DNA of 37,398 nucleotides, from positions 1-37,398 of the forward strand of contig JAIUPE010000022.1 of the NCBI GenBank assembly GCA_020160875.1, in the 5' to 3' direction. Numbering within the stretch: the stretch's first letter is position 1; every line of letters begins with the position of its first letter. A model generated the notes under the pieces. The model was not told where the DNA came from, made no database searches, and worked only from the letters and a program-made list of their open reading frames with translations. This document shows positions 34,800-37,398 of the stretch, piece after piece. Both the position numbers and the translations under genes were made by a program. This stretch comes from Pseudomonadota bacterium (GTDB taxonomy: Bacteria; Pseudomonadota; Alphaproteobacteria; Rhodospirillales; Rhodospirillaceae).

Positions 34800-34830
34800 G
34801 CCCGGGAATGGGGAATTTGTCCTCCCTCAT

Positions 34831-34850
34831 CGCCTAATACCTTCGGCTGG
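34831..34850 (+). promoter_or_regulatory. TAATAC box upstream of the second chemoreceptor gene (copy C)
   Basis: CGCCTAATACCTTCGGCTGG, with TAATAC at 34835-34840, is followed by CAACTTCTCCCCC (from 34859), which is also present after copy B at a similar distance. A CTGACT -35-like hexamer starts at 34894. Confidence 0.45.
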
Positions 34851-34893
34851 TGCGTCCACAACTTCTCCCCCCGCCGTTTAAACCTTCCCGCTT

Positions 34894-34922
34894 CTGACTC
34901 TTCCCGGCCTCTCCCTTACGGT
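34894..34922 (+). promoter_or_regulatory. Candidate sigma-70 promoter of the second chemoreceptor gene
   Basis: CTGACT (34894-34899), 17-nt spacer, TACGGT (34917-34922). The predicted leader to GTG 34977 is about 48 nt. It has the same -35 hexamer and spacing as the upstream kinase gene. The -10 match is partial. Confidence 0.4.
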
Positions 34923-34976
34923 GTCAATGCCTCAATGGGGGGCGTTGGAATTCAAATTCAAAGACAGGAGAGTCTC

Positions 34977-36662
34977 GTGAGTGCGCTTTCAAACCTTCAG
35001 ATCAAGCAGAAGATGCTGGGCATCTTTGCGTTGATCTTCGTCATTTTTACGACTTTTGCCGGGCTCAGCACGTACACGGCCCGTAGCTTGAACGAGCAAT
35101 CGAATGAAATCTCGGTAGTTTGGCTGGGCGGCACGGAAGTGGTTGGGCGCCTGTCCGGTGCGATCGCCGAAGTTCGCATTATGCAGGCGCGTCACATCAT
35201 GGAATCGACGCAAGAAGCGATGTCGAAGACCGAAAAGGAACTCAACGACGCGCTTACAGCGCTGACGGCGGTCGAGACCGAATATGAATCCACGATCATT
35301 CTGGATGAAGACCGTCGCCTCTTTAATGCGTACAGGGACAAGCGCGCGACCTTCGTGAAAAGCCTGCAAGATACGATCGTCCCGTCCAAGGCGGAAAAGC
35401 CTGAAGAAGCCGCCGCGGCTTTCGTCGGCAGCACGTTCGAAACCTATTCCGGCACCATGAGCGCGCTCAAGGATCTCGTTGCGCTCAATCAGCGCGGCGC
35501 CAAGGCGGCCGTCGCGGGCGCCGCCGAGCTCTACAATACGACGCTCTATGTGATTGCGGGTGCGGTCGCGCTCGTGATCGGCGTGCTCGCTTGGGCCACG
35601 CTTTTCACTGGCCGCAACATCAGCGCTCCGATCGGCAGCATCACGCAGGTGATGTCGGTTCTCGCCGACGGCAATAAGACCGTCGCGATCCCGTACGGCG
35701 GCCGTAAGGACGAAATCGGCGCCATGGCCGCCGCGGTGCAGGTGTTCAAGGACAACATGATCAAGGCGGACGAGCTTGCCGCCGCGCAGGAGGCGGCCCG
35801 CAAGGCCAAGGAACTGCGTGCCGAACAGGTCGCCGCCCGTACGCGCCAATTCGACAACGTGGTCCGCATGTCGCTCGGCAGCGTTGGCTCGGCCAGCAAG
35901 CAGATGGAAGCTTCGGCCTCCACCATGCAAGCCGTCGCGGAAGAAACCAATGTCCAGTCGTCGGCTGTCGCCGCCGCGTCGGAACAGGCCGCCTCGAACG
36001 TGCAGACCGTCGCCGCCGCGACCGAAGAACTGACCAGCTCGATCAAGGAAATCGGTCGCCAGGTCACGCAGTCGTCGCAGGTGTCCGCAAAGGCCGTGAA
36101 CGAAGCCAATCGGGCGAAGGATATGGTGCGCGGTCTCGATGACTCGGCCCAGAAGATCGGCAAGGTCGTGGCGCTCATCACCGATATCGCCGAACAGACC
36201 AACCTTCTTGCGCTCAACGCCACGCTGGAGGCCGCGCGCGTCGGGCATGCGGGGCGTGGTTTTGCCGTGGTGGCGGCGCAGGTGAAAACGCTGGCCGAGC
36301 AGACGGAAGCGGCGACCCGCTCCATCGATGAGCAGATCAGCGCGATTCAGGACGCCGCCCGTGCCGCCCGTCAGGGTTCGGCCGAAATCTCCGAAGCCAT
36401 GCGTCAGGCTGAGGCCCGCTCGCTCGAAATCTCCGCTGCCGTCTCCCAGCAGCAGCAGGCCACAGCGGAAATCTGCCAGAGCGTTCAGGCTTCGGCGACG
36501 GAATCGGGTGAGATTGAAAACGCGATCGGCGCGGTGGGCAAGAACATCGAGCGCACCAGCACGGCGGCGCAGGAGATGCTGACAGCATCCGACGAGCTCT
36601 CGCAGGAGACGGAGCGCCTGCGCCGCGAGGTCGACACGTTGTTGCAAGAGCTTGCGGCGTAA
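34977..36662 (+). CDS. Methyl-accepting chemotaxis protein, 4HB-type sensor, atypical signalling tip
   Basis: The start GTG 34977 ([14 protein letters not shown], 561 residues) is chosen because AGGAGAG (34966-34972) lies just upstream; ATG 34935 would add 14 residues with no ribosome site. Membrane helix 1 (~12-32) and helix 2 (~192-213) flank a four-helix-bundle periplasmic domain with [21 protein letters not shown] (~214-265, [16 protein letters not shown]), the linker and the first half of the signalling domain follow and are nearly identical to receptor 1. From the tip on, the sequence differs: [30 protein letters not shown] has His for the usual acidic residue and Gln for the usual Glu. 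The C-terminal half is Gln/Ser-rich and ends LLQELAA, with no tether pentapeptide. Confidence 0.93.
   Translation: MSALSNLQIKQKMLGIFALIFVIFTTFAGLSTYTARSLNEQSNEISVVWLGGTEVVGRLSGAIAEVRIMQARHIMESTQEAMSKTEKELNDALTALTAVETEYESTIILDEDRRLFNAYRDKRATFVKSLQDTIVPSKAEKPEEAAAAFVGSTFETYSGTMSALKDLVALNQRGAKAAVAGAAELYNTTLYVIAGAVALVIGVLAWATLFTGRNISAPIGSITQVMSVLADGNKTVAIPYGGRKDEIGAMAAAVQVFKDNMIKADELAAAQEAARKAKELRAEQVAARTRQFDNVVRMSLGSVGSASKQMEASASTMQAVAEETNVQSSAVAAASEQAASNVQTVAAATEELTSSIKEIGRQVTQSSQVSAKAVNEANRAKDMVRGLDDSAQKIGKVVALITDIAEQTNLLALNATLEAARVGHAGRGFAVVAAQVKTLAEQTEAATRSIDEQISAIQDAARAARQGSAEISEAMRQAEARSLEISAAVSQQQQATAEICQSVQASATESGEIENAIGAVGKNIERTSTAAQEMLTASDELSQETERLRREVDTLLQELAA
35712..36183 (+). repeat. 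Paralogous near-identical DNA tract in receptor 2 (partner of 30423-30894)
   Basis: This segment is collinear with 30423-30894 over 472 bp without gaps. Identity stops abruptly upstream of GAAATCGG in the HAMP domain and fades just before the receptor tip. The mosaic makes receptor 2 a fusion of its own sensor, a shared linker and half bundle, and a distinct tip plus C-terminal half. Confidence 0.8.
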
Positions 36663-36706
36663 GCCGCAAGCGTCTTTCCCGGAGTTCAGCTTGCGGCGTA
36701 AGCCGC
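36649..36706 (+). repeat. 19-bp direct repeat spanning the receptor 2 stop codon
   Basis: AGCTTGCGGCGTAAGCCGC occurs at 36649-36667, where it includes the last codons and the TAA stop, and again at 36688-36706. The first copy extends to a perfect hairpin CTTGCGGC-GTAA-GCCGCAAG (36651-36670) with the stop codon in the loop. AAAAACGGCCC is also repeated at 36721-36731 and 36760-36770. Short duplication is the simplest explanation. Confidence 0.7.
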
Positions 36707-36758
36707 CGGCGGCAGGGCGGAAAAACGGCCCAGAGCGACATCTTCCCGACGCGTATTG

Positions 36759-36790
36759 AAAAAACGGCCCGCATCGCAGGGCCGTTTTTT
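36759..36790. terminator. Intrinsic terminator between the receptor and hydrogenase cytochrome genes
   Basis: A 12-bp perfect stem AAAAAACGGCCC/GGGCCGTTTTTT (36759-36770, 36779-36790) has an 8-nt loop. A-runs and T-runs flank the GC core, so it can work on both strands. It serves the receptor gene on the plus strand and the hydrogenase cytochrome gene on the minus strand. Confidence 0.88.
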
Positions 36791-36817
36791 GTTGTCGAGG
36801 AGCGTGGGTTTGCGCGC

Positions 36818-37398
36818 TCAGCCTTGCTTGCCCTTGAACATGCGCCAGCCCGAAACCATGGTCGAGATCATCGACTGCGGGCCCATGATCTCCTCGCGCA
36901 CAGCGACATAGATGTGCACCATCACGAAAGAGATGATGATCCACATCGTGAAGCGATGCAGCGCATGCACCAGCAGCGAGCCGCCGTGCAGGTTGATGAA
37001 GGGTTGGCCCAACCCCACCGAGAGCCAATGGTCCATGCCGAGGCCTTCGGAGTAGAGTGAAAGACCGGAGAGCATCGCGTAGATCGAGGGGATCAGATAC
37101 ATGAAGAACATCCCAATCCGCGCCAGCGCATTGTGGCCCACGAAGCGGCGCGCGTTGGAGGCGGAGAAGGAATACCACTTCACCATGGCCCAGACATTGT
37201 CCCAGTAATCCTTGCGCCAGAACGGGATGTAAAACAGCTCCCGCGCAAAATGATTGCCGGTGAAGGCAAAGATGATGCGGCCGAGGAAGGCGTAGCAAAG
37301 GCCCTGTCCCGCAGCGAAATGCACGAAGCGGATGTAGCCCATGATGTAGTTATCGGAGGCTTCGCCCGCTACAGTGCGCGGCGCGAGGCCGATGAAAT
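36818..37398 (-). CDS. hyaC: Ni/Fe-hydrogenase b-type cytochrome subunit, 5' part outside the window
   Basis: The minus-strand frame is open through the right edge. The window holds the C-terminal ~193 residues; the ATG at 37342 is internal because the family's conserved segment GEASDNYIMGYIRFVHFAAG spans it. The protein is the di-heme b membrane anchor (HyaC/HupC) that passes electrons from the small hydrogenase subunit to quinone. Visible features are four hydrophobic helices, the heme-region histidines in RFVHFAAG, GNHFARELF, and the late helix LLVHALHRFTMWIIISFVMVHIYVAV. The ending WRMFKGKQG is typical. Upstream structural genes should lie just to the right of the window. A terminator follows directly, so hydrogenase maturation genes do not continue on this side. 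Confidence 0.93.
   Translation of the reverse strand, partial: FIGLAPRTVAGEASDNYIMGYIRFVHFAAGQGLCYAFLGRIIFAFTGNHFARELFYIPFWRKDYWDNVWAMVKWYSFSASNARRFVGHNALARIGMFFMYLIPSIYAMLSGLSLYSEGLGMDHWLSVGLGQPFINLHGGSLLVHALHRFTMWIIISFVMVHIYVAVREEIMGPQSMISTMVSGWRMFKGKQG

Noticed and set aside
34989..37298. A 769-residue minus-strand open frame across the second receptor gene and into the hydrogenase gene
   Set aside because: It is antisense to a clear receptor gene and is rich in His, Arg and Gly, as expected of a shadow frame in GC-rich DNA. It also runs through a strong terminator.

Overview
The window looks like chromosomal DNA of a GC-rich alphaproteobacterium. The evidence is the high GC content with coding on nearly every base, many 4-nt ATGA/GTGA overlaps, an alphaproteobacterial-type HNH endonuclease, GluQRS, and a CheY-CheZ pair beside large HisKA hybrid kinases. 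I cannot fix the genus from the sequence alone. I see no tRNA, rRNA, CRISPR array, insertion sequence or prophage. The only recombinase is the housekeeping XerD.

Left part (1-18436) is mostly housekeeping and envelope genes. In order: the 3' end of an unrecognised gene coupled to xerD; two unrecognised conserved-type proteins; a Uup-like ABC-F ATPase tail-to-tail with an EamA-type exporter and its small partner; a small GIY-YIG-like protein; a translationally coupled DUF6502 / DUF5666-lipoprotein pair facing a 1069-residue autotransporter across a striking nested inverted repeat; a PafA/PhoK-type alkaline phosphatase with its full set of catalytic residues; an SLC13/RCK_C permease coupled to gluQ; an HNH endonuclease; and an APC amino-acid permease.

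Right part (18574-36662) is an 18-kb signalling island. It holds a NarL-type response regulator; an apparent cheY-cheZ-unknown-hybrid kinase operon; a second hybrid kinase (Cache, HAMP, three PAS) on the opposite strand; an HBM-type chemoreceptor; a third hybrid kinase with a multi-pass membrane sensor; and a 4HB-type chemoreceptor. cheA, cheW, cheR and cheB are not in the window, so the core array must be encoded elsewhere. Two of the kinases are clear paralogues that differ in input modules. The two chemoreceptors share a nearly identical DNA tract consistent with gene conversion. Five transcription units here carry a similar upstream box (TAATAC followed by a T/C-rich stretch and often GGTTA) on the coding strand, which suggests one regulon.

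At the right edge (36818-37398, minus strand) is the 3' part of a Ni/Fe-hydrogenase b-type cytochrome gene. It ends at a bidirectional terminator, so an uptake-hydrogenase operon probably lies just outside the window.

The most promising leads are the shared upstream box, a candidate minus-strand small RNA in front of cheY, the unknown protein encoded between cheZ and the kinase, the DUF6502-DUF5666 pair, and the chemoreceptor gene-conversion tract with an atypical signalling tip in the second receptor.
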